A stretch of 64,000 bases of DNA from Streptomyces graminofaciens (GCF_030294945.1 NZ_AP018448.1:8032501-8096500); one strand, 5' to 3'; positions 27,241 through 36,497 are shown, counted from the first letter of the stretch. The notes: generated from the letters alone by a model not told the origin. Program-made: numbers and translations.

Positions 27241-27762
27241 ATGTCCGTGTCGTCGTCCGCCTCGTCGTCCGCCTCGTCGTCCGTCGAGATCACCGTCAAC
27301 TCCCCCGACCAGATGCGCGAGCTGGGCCGCCGCCTGGCCAAGCTGCTGCGCGCGGGGGATCTCGTGATGCTGAACGGGGAGCTGGGCGCCGGGAAGACGA
27401 CGCTCACGCGCGGACTCGGCGAGGGGCTGGATGTGCGGGGGGCGGTCACGTCTCCGACGTTCGTGATCGCCCGGGTGCATCCGGCGCTGGGGGACGGGCC
27501 GCCGCTGGTGCACGTCGACGCGTATCGCCTGGGCGGCGGGCTGGACGAGATGGAGGACCTCGATCTGGATGTCTCGCTGCCGGACTCCGTCGTCGTCGTG
27601 GAGTGGGGCGAGGGCAAGGTCGAGGAGCTGACCGACGACCGGCTGCATGTCGTCATCCACCGGGCGGTCGGGGACACGACCGACGAGGTGCGGCATGTGA
27701 CGGTGACCGGGCTGGGGGAGCGGTGGGCTCCGCCGGTGGAGCTGGGTGTTCTCTCGGCCTGA
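27241..27762 (+). CDS. tsaE: tRNA threonylcarbamoyladenosine biosynthesis ATPase TsaE
   Basis: The 173-residue P-loop protein helps TsaB-TsaD make t6A at position 37 of ANN-decoding tRNAs. The Walker A motif is GELGAGKTTLTRG (about 47-59), followed by SPTFVIARVHP, HVDAYRLGG and VVVEWGEG. The N-terminus is a Ser/Ala run encoded by a TCGTCGTCCGCC repeat. The ATG at 27241 has GGGTGAG upstream; an alternative ATG at 27199 would overlap the preceding gene. It is separated from tsaB by 1.1 kb. Confidence 0.94.
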   Translation: MSVSSSASSSASSSVEITVNSPDQMRELGRRLAKLLRAGDLVMLNGELGAGKTTLTRGLGEGLDVRGAVTSPTFVIARVHPALGDGPPLVHVDAYRLGGGLDEMEDLDLDVSLPDSVVVVEWGEGKVEELTDDRLHVVIHRAVGDTTDEVRHVTVTGLGERWAPPVELGVLSA

Positions 27763-27842
27763 CCCGGCTCGGAGGTTCCGACAGCGTGTCGGCAAAGTGT
27801 TGCGTCGGGCGTCCTGGCGTGGTCACATGGTAGCCAGTGCGT

Positions 27843-27860
27843 AGTTAGGTGTACCTAACT
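27843..27860. promoter_or_regulatory. 18-bp palindrome ahead of a small ORF
   Basis: AGTTAGGT and ACCTAACT form a perfect 8-bp inverted repeat around a two-base GT centre, 31 bases upstream of a 49-codon ORF. It resembles the half-sites of the DmdR1/IdeR iron box (TTAGGT and ACCTAA), but that box has a longer 7-base centre, so this is not a match. A TetR- or DtxR-type repressor site is plausible. Confidence 0.55.
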
Positions 27861-27891
27861 TCTGGTTCGCCGACGGCATCGGGAGGCGTCC

Positions 27892-28041
27892 ATGCGGGGA
27901 TCACAGTCGAGGCCCTCGGGGGTTGCCGGGGTGTCCATGCGGGATCTGTTGGCGTCCTGTGCGGCGGCGAAGGTCGTGTCCACTCCGCCGCGTGAGCCCG
28001 TGGCCAAGCCTGTTGAAGTGCGGCGACCCAAAGCCGCGTAG
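27892..28041 (+). CDS. Possible small protein of 49 residues
   Basis: The frame starts at an ATG after GGGAGGCGTCC and encodes MRGSQSRPSGVAGVSMRDLL followed by ASCAAAKVVSTPP and a basic tail ending RRPKAA. It has no signal peptide and no recognised domain. Support comes from the strong ribosome site and the palindrome just upstream. I recall similar small proteins with MRDLLASCAAA in Streptomyces, but could not check this. An internal ATG at codon 16 is an alternative start. Confidence 0.5.
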   Translation: MRGSQSRPSGVAGVSMRDLLASCAAAKVVSTPPREPVAKPVEVRRPKAA

Positions 28042-28150
28042 CGCGCCGGGAAGGGTGCTCGGGGCCGTGGCGCGGCCGCGGGGCGTTGTGGCTTGTCGCG
28101 CGGTTCCCCGCGCTCCTCCGGTGCGCACCCGCTGCCTCGGATCGCGCTCC

Positions 28151-28720
28151 CTACTCGACCACGACCACCTTCGTGCCGATGCCCGCGAAGTCCCACATCG
28201 CCTTGCCGTCTGTTCGGGACTCCCGGATGCCGCCCGTCTTGACCGTGGGGTCGGGCTCGGGGGTCGAGCCGTCGACCGCCGCGCTGAAGCCGATGGGGAC
28301 GCCGTCGGCCGTGGCGAAGAGGACCACATGCTCGATGGGGGTGCCGTCGGAGCCGGTGATCGCGTTGGCCCGGGACGTGACCGAGTAGGTGGCGGGGGTC
28401 GGGTCGACCGTGCTGGGGGTGACCTCGAAGGTGCGGGTGACCTTCTCGTTGGCCCCGACCAGCCAGACGCGGTCCTCGTCGAGGTCGTAGACGACACGCT
28501 CGCCGGTGCCCGAGTCGTCGGGCAGGGCCTTGTCGTCCTTGTCCTTGCCCTTGTCCCGCTCGGCGGGAGCCGTGGACTTCTTGGGCTCCGGCGACTTCGA
28601 GGCGGACCCCTTGCCCAGGTCGTCCGGCACGTTCGCCGACGCCTGGTAGGCGAGGAAACCGACTGCGGCGATGGCCGCCGCGGTGAGCCCGGCCACGAAT
28701 CCCGAGCTGCTACTGGCCAC
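28151..28720 (-). CDS. Membrane-anchored extracytoplasmic protein of unknown function
   Basis: The 189-residue product has a membrane segment at about 7-30 (FVAGLTAAAIAAVGFLAYQA), then a charged Lys/Asp-rich linker (about 38-75) and a beta-rich C-terminal domain ending GIGTKVVVVE. The ending resembles the fold edge of actinobacterial wall proteins, but no catalytic cysteine or other motif is present, so function is unknown. A GTG at 28720 with GGTGGGG upstream was chosen because it places the span at the N-terminus. It is divergent from tsaB. Confidence 0.65.
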   Translation of the reverse strand: MASSSSGFVAGLTAAAIAAVGFLAYQASANVPDDLGKGSASKSPEPKKSTAPAERDKGKDKDDKALPDDSGTGERVVYDLDEDRVWLVGANEKVTRTFEVTPSTVDPTPATYSVTSRANAITGSDGTPIEHVVLFATADGVPIGFSAAVDGSTPEPDPTVKTGGIRESRTDGKAMWDFAGIGTKVVVVE

Positions 28721-28853
28721 CTTCTGTGCCCCACCTCTCGTACCGGCGTACGTACCACCGTTGATACGTACGTCTTCGCTTGTGACGGTAGCAGCAGAGG
28801 GGCCGTGTGCCGGGGCGGCCGTGGGCAGGGCCGAAGCGCCGTAGGCTGTTTGC

Positions 28854-29507
28854 GTGCTCTTGCTCGCTCTGGATACCGCCACCCCCGCCGTCACCGTCGC
28901 GCTGCACGACGGCACGGACGTCGTCGCCGCGTCGAGCCAGGTCGACGCGCGTCGCCACGGGGAACTGCTGCTGCCCGCCGTCGACCGGGTCCTCGCCGAG
29001 GCGGGCACCCGCCTCGACGCGGTCACCGGCATCGTCGTCGGCGTCGGCCCCGGTCCGTACACCGGGCTGCGCGTCGGCCTGATGACCGCCGACACCTTCG
29101 GCCTCGCCCTAGGGGTCCCCGTACACGGCCTGTGCACGCTCGACGGGCTCGCGTACGCGGCCGAAGTCGAGGGCCCCTTCGTCGTGGCGACCGACGCCCG
29201 GCGCAAGGAGGTCTACTGGGCGCGCTACGAGGACCCCCGGACCAGAGTCACCGAGCCCGCCGTCGATCGGCCCGCCGAGATCGCCGAGCTCGTGGCCGGG
29301 CTGCCCGCCGTCGGCGCGGGCGCGCTGCTCTATCCCGACGCCTTCCCCGACGCCCGCGAGCCCGAGCACGTCTCCGCGGCCGCCCTCGCCTCGCTCGCCG
29401 CCGAGCGGCTGGGGAAGGGCGAGGAGCTTCAGGCCCCGCGGCCGCTGTATCTGCGCCGGCCCGACGCCCAGGTCCCCAAGAACTACAAGGTGGTCACCCC
29501 CAAGTGA
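28854..29507 (+). CDS. tsaB: tRNA threonylcarbamoyladenosine biosynthesis protein TsaB
   Basis: The 217-residue ASKHA-fold protein is the partner of TsaD in t6A synthesis. LLLALDTATPAVTVALHDG, RRHGELLLPAVDRVL and GVGPGPYTGLRVGL are family motifs. It starts with GTG, and its stop overlaps the rimI GTG (GTGA). The order tsaB-rimI-tsaD is conserved in many bacteria and supports coupled translation. Confidence 0.96.
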   Translation: MLLLALDTATPAVTVALHDGTDVVAASSQVDARRHGELLLPAVDRVLAEAGTRLDAVTGIVVGVGPGPYTGLRVGLMTADTFGLALGVPVHGLCTLDGLAYAAEVEGPFVVATDARRKEVYWARYEDPRTRVTEPAVDRPAEIAELVAGLPAVGAGALLYPDAFPDAREPEHVSAAALASLAAERLGKGEELQAPRPLYLRRPDAQVPKNYKVVTPK

Positions 29508-30007
29508 CCCCACAGGCATACGTGTTGCGCGAGATGCGCTGGTGGGACATCGATCCCGTCCTCGAACTGGAGAAGGATCTCTTTCCCGAGGACGCCTGGT
29601 CTCGGGGCATGTTCTGGTCCGAGCTGGCCCATGCGCGCGGGCCCGAGGCCACCCGGCGGTACGTCGTGGCGGAGACGGGGGAGCGGCTCGTCGGGTACGC
29701 GGGGCTGTCCGCCGCGGGCGACCTCGGCGACGTACAGACCATCGCCGTCGCCCGCGAACACTGGGGCACCGGGCTCGGCGGACAGCTGCTCACCGAGCTG
29801 CTGCGGGCCGCCACCGCGTTCGAGTGCGCCGAGGTGATGCTCGAATGCCGGGTCGACAACGTCCGCGCCCAGAAGCTGTACGAGCGCTACGGCTTCGAGG
29901 CGATCGGCTTCCGCCGCGGCTACTACCAGCCGGGCAACGTGGACGCGCTCGTCATGCGCCTGCACGACCCCTCAACCTCCGTACAAGGAACCGAGATCAA
30001 TGGCTGA
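29504..30007 (+). CDS. rimI: Ribosomal-protein S18-alanine N-acetyltransferase RimI
   Basis: The 167-residue GNAT-family enzyme acetylates protein N-termini. The acetyl-CoA site is in [19 protein letters not shown] (about 85-100), and [19 protein letters not shown] is the conserved C-terminal motif. The GTG start overlaps the tsaB stop by four bases and its end overlaps tsaD by eight, so all three genes are coupled. Native targets beyond S18 are known for some homologues, so the exact target here is inferred. Confidence 0.93.
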   Translation: MTPQAYVLREMRWWDIDPVLELEKDLFPEDAWSRGMFWSELAHARGPEATRRYVVAETGERLVGYAGLSAAGDLGDVQTIAVAREHWGTGLGGQLLTELLRAATAFECAEVMLECRVDNVRAQKLYERYGFEAIGFRRGYYQPGNVDALVMRLHDPSTSVQGTEING

Positions 30008-31103
30008 CGAACCCCTGGTCCTGGGGATCGAGACCTCCTGCGACGAGACCGGTGTCGGCATCGTGCGCGGTACGACACTGCTGGCCGACGCCATCGCCTC
30101 CAGCGTCGACGAGCACGCCCGCTTCGGCGGAGTCGTGCCCGAGGTGGCGTCCCGGGCGCATCTGGAGGCGATGGTCCCGACCATCGACCGCGCGCTGAAG
30201 GAAGCGGGGGTGAGCGCCAGGGACCTGGACGGCATCGCCGTCACCGCCGGGCCCGGGCTCGCCGGCGCGCTGCTCGTCGGGGTCTCGGCCGCGAAGGCGT
30301 ACGCGTACGCGCTGGGCAAGCCGCTGTACGGTGTCAACCACCTCGCGTCCCACATCTGTGTGGACCAGCTGGAGCACGGTGCGCTGCCCGAGCCGACGAT
30401 GGCACTGCTGGTGTCCGGCGGGCACTCCTCGCTGCTGCTGTCGACGGACATCACGTCCGACGTACGGCCCATGGGGGCGACGATCGACGACGCGGCGGGC
30501 GAGGCGTTCGACAAGATCGCGCGCGTGCTCAATCTCGGCTTCCCGGGTGGGCCGGTCATCGACCGGTACGCGAAGGAGGGCGACCCGTCCGCCATCGCCT
30601 TCCCACGCGGGCTTACCGGGCCGCGCGACCCCGTGTACGACTTCTCCTTCTCCGGGCTGAAGACCGCCGTGGCCCGTTGGATCGAGGCCAAGCGGGCGGC
30701 CGGGGAGGAGGTGCCGGTGCGGGATGTGGCCGCTTCCTTCCAGGAGGCCGTGGTGGATGTGCTCACGCGGAAGGCCGTGCGGGCGTGCAAGGACCAGGGC
30801 GTCGACCATCTGATGATCGGCGGGGGTGTCGCCGCCAACTCCCGGCTGCGGGTGTTGGCGCAGGAGCGCTGCGAGGCGGCCGGTATCCGGCTGCGGGTAC
30901 CGCGCCCCAAGCTGTGCACGGACAACGGGGCGATGGTGGCCGCGCTGGGCGCGGAGATGGTGGCGCGGGGGCGCTCCGCCTCGGACTGGGACCTGTCGGC
31001 GGACTCTTCGCTGCCGGTGACCGACCCGCATGTGCCGGGCACCCGGCACGCGCACGGTCATGATCATGTGCACGAGGTGAGCAAGGACAACCTGTACTCG
31101 TGA
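30000..31103 (+). CDS. tsaD: tRNA threonylcarbamoyltransferase TsaD
   Basis: The 367-residue enzyme transfers the threonylcarbamoyl group onto A37. The start [15 protein letters not shown] is diagnostic. The metal-binding His pair is in [14 protein letters not shown], and GGHSSLLL and [12 protein letters not shown] are nucleotide-site motifs. A His-rich C-terminus ([17 protein letters not shown], near the end) may bind metal and is an oddity. Its stop overlaps the next gene (GTGA). Confidence 0.96.
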   Translation: MADEPLVLGIETSCDETGVGIVRGTTLLADAIASSVDEHARFGGVVPEVASRAHLEAMVPTIDRALKEAGVSARDLDGIAVTAGPGLAGALLVGVSAAKAYAYALGKPLYGVNHLASHICVDQLEHGALPEPTMALLVSGGHSSLLLSTDITSDVRPMGATIDDAAGEAFDKIARVLNLGFPGGPVIDRYAKEGDPSAIAFPRGLTGPRDPVYDFSFSGLKTAVARWIEAKRAAGEEVPVRDVAASFQEAVVDVLTRKAVRACKDQGVDHLMIGGGVAANSRLRVLAQERCEAAGIRLRVPRPKLCTDNGAMVAALGAEMVARGRSASDWDLSADSSLPVTDPHVPGTRHAHGHDHVHEVSKDNLYS

Positions 31104-31354
31104 CCGTCGCGCTGATGTGGGAGGCCCGGGCGGTCGAGGGGCGGGGCGAGGAGCTGCTGGCCTGGGCGCGGGCACAGGAGCTCGCGGCAGCGCCTCTGCG
31201 CCGGGAGACCTTCCGCGCACCGCAGGACCGCGTCCTCGTCGTCACGTGGTGGGACGCGCCGTACGACGCCGAGCTGCCCGAACTCCCCGAGCCGGGCGGC
31301 GAGTTGGTCACCCGGGCGGTGCACCGGTGGCGGTTCGAGTCACTGGGCGAGTGA
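31100..31354 (+). CDS. Small hypothetical protein coupled to tsaD
   Basis: The 84-residue product starts at a GTG overlapping the tsaD stop by four bases. It contains [20 protein letters not shown] and [19 protein letters not shown]. This pattern of a beta strand, helix and Trp-rich strand is like a ferredoxin-like alpha-beta domain, but I cannot place it in a family. The overlap argues for a real gene expressed with the t6A genes. Confidence 0.7.
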   Translation: MTVALMWEARAVEGRGEELLAWARAQELAAAPLRRETFRAPQDRVLVVTWWDAPYDAELPELPEPGGELVTRAVHRWRFESLGE

Positions 31355-31360
31355 CAGGCC

Positions 31361-32074
31361 CTAGGCGTGGCCTGGGGTCTGCCGGGCGGCCTGGGCCTCG
31401 CCGACGCGGTCCAGGACGAGGAAGAAGACCGGGAGGCAGAGCAGCGGGAGGCACAGGACCAGCAGGAACGTGTGCGTCGGCCGGTCGGCGAGGATCATCC
31501 AGAAGTCGAGGGCGAACATGACGACCGCGACGGTCCCGCTGGCGAGGGCCGCACGCTGCAACGCCTTGCGCCGTCGCGCCCCGCGCTCGATGCGCTCCTC
31601 CACGTCGGGCCGCGTCTCCGGTGACGTGAGCCCGAGCCGTACGGCGGTGGCGTACAGGTCGGCGACCTCGGCGATCAGGTCCGTCAGTTGGTAATCGTCG
31701 AGGTGGGGGAGGCGGACCCGGCGGCCGTCGGTGGCGTAGAGATAGCCCGACCAGCGAGGGGTGCTGCCCCTCTTGTTGTCCTCGACCCGGATGCCGTAGA
31801 TCTCGGACCAGGCCCAGGTACGTGTGCGCAGTGGCCCGCGTACGGTGACCCCGTCGGCCGTGATCGACGTATGCGCGCGCCACTGCTCCAGCGCCACCCG
31901 GCCGATGGCGACCAGCCAGACCACCAGGGCCAGCGCGTTCCAGGCCGACGGCCCGAACTCCGTCATCGCGCGCGCCGCGTTGACGCTGACCAGTATGCCC
32001 GCGGCCATCAGCACGAGGTACGTGGACGGTACCCCCCGAGTCTTGCGGTACTCCCGCTCGATCCCGTCACTCAT
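31361..32074 (-). CDS. Membrane protein with bacterial PH domain
   Basis: The 237-residue product has two N-terminal membrane spans (about 18-62). A bacterial PH-like domain (about 65-130) follows with SITADGVTVRGPLRTRTWAW and YGIRVEDNKRGSTPRWSGY. Two more spans (about 175-220) lie near the C-terminus. This layout is common in actinomycetes. It is convergent with the tsaD-linked gene, six bases apart. Function unknown. Confidence 0.78.
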   Translation of the reverse strand: MSDGIEREYRKTRGVPSTYLVLMAAGILVSVNAARAMTEFGPSAWNALALVVWLVAIGRVALEQWRAHTSITADGVTVRGPLRTRTWAWSEIYGIRVEDNKRGSTPRWSGYLYATDGRRVRLPHLDDYQLTDLIAEVADLYATAVRLGLTSPETRPDVEERIERGARRRKALQRAALASGTVAVVMFALDFWMILADRPTHTFLLVLCLPLLCLPVFFLVLDRVGEAQAARQTPGHA

Positions 32075-32192
32075 TTGGAGCCCCCGTTCGCAGGGCCTCG
32101 TTATAGCTCATCACTGTGAACGGCGCGTACTGAGGGGGGAGTACGTGGCTGTTCGGTGGACAGTACGGTGAGCGGACGGTCACTCTGGGTTG

Positions 32193-33041
32193 ATGGTGCA
32201 CGGTGTTGAGTGGGCGTCACAGGGGCCGGGTGGCGAGCCCGAGTCGTCGGACAGCATGAAGGCGTTCGGGGCGGTGGTGCAGGCGCTGCGGGAGCATGCG
32301 GGGCTGAGCCGGGAGGAGTTCGGGGCGCTCGTTCATCTGTCGAAACACTCCGTCGCCTCGATCGAGTTGGGGCGCAGGCTCGCCGACCTGCGGTTCGTGG
32401 AGCTGGCGGAGGAAGCCACGGGCAACACGGGGGCCGTTCGGGGTGCGTTCAAGCACATGGCTCGACAGCCGGGGTTGGCGGCGTGGTTCAGGACGTGGGC
32501 GCGGCTTGAGCGGGAGGCCGTCCATCTTGCGACGTACGAGTGCCGCATCCTGCCGGGACTGTTGCAGTCGGAGGCGTACGTTCGGGCCGCGTTCTCCAAC
32601 AACATCCCGCTGGTCGACGAGGAGGAGATGGAGAGTCAGGTGCGTGCGCGGATGGAGCGGCAGCAGCTTCTGCGCGAGCGCCCCGGCACGTCGTTCAGCT
32701 TCATCGTCGACGAGGCTGTGCTGCGGAGTCGCCTCGGCGGTCCGGCGGTCATGAGCGACGCGCTCGACCACGTTCTCGCCTGCGTGGAGGCGCGCAATGT
32801 GGATGTGCAGATCATGCCGATGGCCTTTCAGGCGCACGCTTGCCTCGCGGGCCCACTCCAGCTCTTGGAGACGGAGGACGGGAGGCGGTACGCGTACGCC
32901 GAAGGCCAGCAGCACGGGCGGCTGATCGCGGACGTAAAAGAGGTCGTTACCCTTGGCCAGCGGTATGCAACACTGCGTTCGCAGGCCCTGCCGCCCGAAG
33001 ACTCCGAGGACCTGCTCAGGCGCATCCGAGGAGCACTATGA
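32193..33041 (+). CDS. XRE-family transcriptional regulator with Scr1/DUF5753 domain
   Basis: The roughly 282-residue protein has an N-terminal helix-turn-helix (about 22-75, VQALREHAGLSREEFGALV and VASIELGRR). The C-terminal Scr1-type domain (about 90-275) has YECRILPGLLQSEAYVRA and the conserved VDVQIMPMAFQAH stretch. Its end overlaps the DUF397 gene by four bases (ATGA). Such pairs are abundant in Streptomyces and are related to the WhiJ-type developmental switches. The start could be the TTG or ATG at 32190/32193. Confidence 0.9.
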   Translation: MVHGVEWASQGPGGEPESSDSMKAFGAVVQALREHAGLSREEFGALVHLSKHSVASIELGRRLADLRFVELAEEATGNTGAVRGAFKHMARQPGLAAWFRTWARLEREAVHLATYECRILPGLLQSEAYVRAAFSNNIPLVDEEEMESQVRARMERQQLLRERPGTSFSFIVDEAVLRSRLGGPAVMSDALDHVLACVEARNVDVQIMPMAFQAHACLAGPLQLLETEDGRRYAYAEGQQHGRLIADVKEVVTLGQRYATLRSQALPPEDSEDLLRRIRGAL

Positions 33042-33226
33042 GCACCCACCTCACGTGGTTCAAGAGCACGTACAGCAGCCCCCAAGCCGACAGCTGCATC
33101 GAAGTCGCCCTCACCCCCGCCACCATCCACATCCGCGACTCCAAAGACACCACCCGCCCCCACCTCGGCCTCGGCCCCTCCGCCTGGGCCGCCTTCGTCT
33201 CGTACGCGGCGGCCCAGGCGGACTGA
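33038..33226 (+). CDS. DUF397 domain protein
   Basis: The 62-residue product begins STHLTWFKSTYSSPQADSC and contains the DUF397 signature with IHIRDSKDTTRPHLGLGPSAW. It overlaps the XRE gene by four bases, so the two are translated together. Known partners in this family act as antagonists or co-regulators of the XRE protein. Signature residues look intact. Confidence 0.92.
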   Translation: MSTHLTWFKSTYSSPQADSCIEVALTPATIHIRDSKDTTRPHLGLGPSAWAAFVSYAAAQAD

Positions 33227-33229
33227 ACG

Positions 33230-35551
33230 TCAGCTCTCCAGGGCCTGGACCTCTGTCTCGCAGTGCAGGCGGCGGTCCGGGCCCACCTCGCGTACCGGGC
33301 CCGTCAGTGTCAGCCTCGCCGTATGGCGGATGTCCGTGCTCGACGCTCCCAACCGGAGTTCCAGCGCGCCCGGTTCGACCACACGGCGGCCCTCCCGATC
33401 TGTGAAGGACGAGACATCGGGATGGAAGCGGAACGTCACCCGGCGCGACCCACCCGGCTCCAGCTCCAGCCGCTGGTATGCGATCAGGCGGACGTCCGGG
33501 CGGGTCACCGAGGCCACCGGGTCGTGCAGGTAGAGCTGGACGACCTCGGCGCCCGACCGCTCACCCGTGTTGCGGACCGTCACCGACACGTCGTACGTAC
33601 TCGTGCCGTCCGTGGTGATCTCCGCTGCCGGTGTGGCGCCGAAGTCCTCCCACGCGAACGACGTGTACGCGCGGCCGTGCCCGAAGGGATACAGCGGGGT
33701 CGGGTCGAGGTTGCTCGCGCCGCCGGCCAGGCCCAGGGGCGGCTGGAGGTACGTCCACGGCTGGCCCCCGGGGCGGTTCGGAACGCTCACGGGGAGGCGG
33801 CCGGAGGGTGGGACGCGGCCCGACAGCACTCCCGCGACCGCCGGGCCGCCCTCCTCCCCCGGGAAGAAGGCCTGCACCACGCCCGCCAACCGCCCCTCCC
33901 AGCGGCCCAGCGCGTACGGGCGGCCGGTGAGCAGCACCAGCACCACCGGCGTGCCCGTGGCCGCCAGCGCGTCCAGCAGCTTCGCCTGGACGCCGGGGAG
34001 ACGGAGGTCCTCCGCGTCGCAGCCCTCGCCGGAGGTGCCCCGGCCGAAGAGGCCGGCCCGGTCGCCCAGTACCGCCACGCAGACGTCCGCCTCCGCCGCC
34101 CGTGCGACCGCCTCCGGGAAGCCGCCGGTGTCCTCGCCGTCCACGTCGCTGCCGGCCGCGTACGTGATCTTCGCGTCGGGGAGTTCGGTGCGCAGGGACT
34201 CCAGGACCGTGGGGATCTCGATGCCCAGCGGGGTGCCGGGGTGGGCCGGGAGGACGTGGGAGGGGAAGGAGTAGCAGCCCAGCATCGCCAGGGGGTCGTC
34301 CGCGCGGGGGCCCACCACCGCGATCCTGAGGTCCGGGGCGAGGGGCAGTACGTCGTCGGGGTTGTCCAGCAGGACCACTGACTTTTCGGCCAGGCGGCGG
34401 GCCAGGGCGCGGTTCTCCGACGAGTCCAGGTCGACCGCGGACGTGGTCGGCTCCGGGGCCCAGCCCTCGTCCAGCATGCCCAGCTCGCACTTCTGGAGCA
34501 GGACCCGGCGGGCGGCCCGGTCCACCAGGGACTCGGGGATCCCGCCCGCGCGGACCGCCTCCGCCAGGGGCTCGCCGTAGCAGCGCAGGGTCGGCAGCTC
34601 CACGTCCAGGCCCGCCGCCAGAGCCGCGTGGGCGGCCTCCGCGCGGCTGCCCGCCACGCGGTGGTTCGTCTCCAGGAAGCCGACGCCGAAGTAGTCGGAG
34701 ACGACCGTGCCGGTGAAGCCCCAGTCGTCCCGGAGGAGTTCGGTGAGCAATTTCGGATCCGCCGAGACCGGAACGCCGTCCGTCTCCGTGTACGCCGCCA
34801 TGACCGACCGTGCGCCGCCATCGCGGATCGCCATCTCGAACGGGGGCAGGGTCACGTCCGCGAACTCCCGTACCCCGGCTCGTACGGGCGCGTGGTTGCG
34901 GGCGCCGACGGACGCCGCGTACCCGGCGAAGTGCTTCAGCGTGGCGACGATCCCGGCCGACTCCAGGCCACGGACGTACGCCGCGCCGACCGTGCCCACC
35001 AGGTACGGGTCCTCCCCGATCGTCTCCTCGACCCGTCCCCAGCGCGGGTCGCGGACCACGTCCAGGACCGGGGACAGTCCTTGGTGCACGCCGACCGACG
35101 CCAGGTCCCGCCCGATCCGGCGGGCCATCTCCTCCACGAGCTGAGGGTCGAAGGTCGCGCCCCAGGCCAGGGGGACCGGGTACGCGGTCGCGCGCCAGGC
35201 GGTGAAGCCGGCCAGGCACTCCTCGTGGGCGACCGCCGGGATGCCGAAACGGTTCGCGGCCATGATGCGACGCTGGGCGCGGGCCAGTGCCTGCGCGCCC
35301 AGCGCCGGGTCCACGGGGGCCGTGCCGAAGGAACGGGTGAGCTGGCCGAGGCCCTTGGTGATCAGCTCGTCGAAGTCGAACGACTCCTTCATGTCGTGCT
35401 CGTTCGGGGCGATGTCCTCGCCGTTCGCGTCGTTCTTCACCCACACGCCGTACAGCTGCGCGGTCTTCTCCTCCAAAGTCATCCGGGAGAGGAGGTCGGC
35501 GACGCGCGCTTCGGGGGGCAGGTCGGAGTCGCGCCAAGGAAGACTGGTCAT
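33230..35551 (-). CDS. Glycoside hydrolase family 3 beta-xylosidase/beta-glucosidase
   Basis: The 773-residue protein has the GH3 N-domain with the nucleophile Asp286 in GTVVSDYFGV. KHFAGYAA (about 206) and the DPRWGRVEETIGEDPY stretch are typical. A second domain (about 390-610) and a C-terminal fibronectin-III-like domain (about 670-750) follow. There is no signal peptide, so it acts on imported sugars. It is the last gene of the minus-strand cluster with two permeases and a binding protein. From context it is likely the BxlA-type enzyme acting on xylobiose; a glucosidase is possible. Confidence 0.9.
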   Translation of the reverse strand: MTSLPWRDSDLPPEARVADLLSRMTLEEKTAQLYGVWVKNDANGEDIAPNEHDMKESFDFDELITKGLGQLTRSFGTAPVDPALGAQALARAQRRIMAANRFGIPAVAHEECLAGFTAWRATAYPVPLAWGATFDPQLVEEMARRIGRDLASVGVHQGLSPVLDVVRDPRWGRVEETIGEDPYLVGTVGAAYVRGLESAGIVATLKHFAGYAASVGARNHAPVRAGVREFADVTLPPFEMAIRDGGARSVMAAYTETDGVPVSADPKLLTELLRDDWGFTGTVVSDYFGVGFLETNHRVAGSRAEAAHAALAAGLDVELPTLRCYGEPLAEAVRAGGIPESLVDRAARRVLLQKCELGMLDEGWAPEPTTSAVDLDSSENRALARRLAEKSVVLLDNPDDVLPLAPDLRIAVVGPRADDPLAMLGCYSFPSHVLPAHPGTPLGIEIPTVLESLRTELPDAKITYAAGSDVDGEDTGGFPEAVARAAEADVCVAVLGDRAGLFGRGTSGEGCDAEDLRLPGVQAKLLDALAATGTPVVLVLLTGRPYALGRWEGRLAGVVQAFFPGEEGGPAVAGVLSGRVPPSGRLPVSVPNRPGGQPWTYLQPPLGLAGGASNLDPTPLYPFGHGRAYTSFAWEDFGATPAAEITTDGTSTYDVSVTVRNTGERSGAEVVQLYLHDPVASVTRPDVRLIAYQRLELEPGGSRRVTFRFHPDVSSFTDREGRRVVEPGALELRLGASSTDIRHTARLTLTGPVREVGPDRRLHCETEVQALES

Positions 35552-35594
35552 GAAACTCCTGTCAGGGGTCGGTGAGTTTCAGAAGCTGGTGGAT

Positions 35595-36497
35595 TCACTT
35601 GCCGCCCACCCCCATCAACCCGCCCACCAGCGCCCGCCGCGCCACCAGATACACCGCGAAGATCGGGATGCCGGACAGGACCACCGAGGCGAGCAGCGCG
35701 GGGATGTTCACGCCGAACTGGCTGACGTAGTTGAAGAGTCCGAGGGTGAGGACCCGTGGTTCGTCGGACTGGGTGAAGATCAGCGGGAAGAGGAAGCCGT
35801 TCCAGGCCTGGAGCGCCGCGTAGATGACGACCGTGCTGATGCCGCCCTTGGCCAGCGGGATCGTCAGCTGGAACAGCACCCGCAGGGGTGAGGCGCCGTC
35901 CAGGGCCATCGCCTCGTACAGGTCTTCGGACACGTCCCGCAGGGTGCCGACCAGGACCAGCACCGAGACCGGCATCGCGAAGGCGGCCGTCGGGAGGATG
36001 ACGGCCAGGAGCGTGTCGTAGAGGTTGAGTTTGGCGATCAGCAGGTAGAGGGGGACCACTACGGCCTGGGCCGGGATCGCCACGCCCAGCAGGAACAGGC
36101 GGAAGGCCGCGTTCGACCAGCGGTCGCGGGTGCGGACCGCCACGTACGCGAGGGGGATGGAGAGGACCAGGACGATGCCCACGACCGACACCGCCACGAT
36201 CGCCGTGTTGCTCAACAGATGGCCGAAGCCGCTGGTCAGGACCGTGTTGTAGTTGTCGAGGGTGGGGTCGGTGGGGGGCTTGAGGGGGTTGCCCGTCAGG
36301 GCCTTGTCCGCGCTCGTCAGGGATGCCGACAGCATCGCGTAGATCGGCACGATGACGATGATCAGCCAGAGGAAGGAGCCGAGGCCCGCGACCGGGTTGG
36401 CGCGTTTCGTCCAGTGCCTGCGGCGGCGGCCGGCCGGGGTCGGCAGGCTCGTCGGCTGCCTGGTCTTCGTGGGGCGCGGCAATGTGTCGTGTGACAC
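35595..36497 (-). CDS. Carbohydrate ABC transporter permease (MalG-like)
   Basis: The 300-residue protein has six predicted spans and the EAA loop in LYEAMALDGASPLRVLFQLT (about 182-200), which contacts the ATPase. Its ending GGLMGVGGK fits MalG-type permeases. It begins with GTG four bases after the other permease gene. No ATPase gene lies nearby, so a shared MsiK-type ATPase elsewhere is likely, as in other Streptomyces sugar importers. Confidence 0.92.
   Translation of the reverse strand: MSHDTLPRPTKTRQPTSLPTPAGRRRRHWTKRANPVAGLGSFLWLIIVIVPIYAMLSASLTSADKALTGNPLKPPTDPTLDNYNTVLTSGFGHLLSNTAIVAVSVVGIVLVLSIPLAYVAVRTRDRWSNAAFRLFLLGVAIPAQAVVVPLYLLIAKLNLYDTLLAVILPTAAFAMPVSVLVLVGTLRDVSEDLYEAMALDGASPLRVLFQLTIPLAKGGISTVVIYAALQAWNGFLFPLIFTQSDEPRVLTLGLFNYVSQFGVNIPALLASVVLSGIPIFAVYLVARRALVGGLMGVGGK

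Noticed and set aside
27843..27860. An iron box (DmdR1/IdeR operator)
   Set aside because: The half-sites TTAGGT and ACCTAA fit, but the centre is two bases instead of seven, so the site is only reported as a palindrome.
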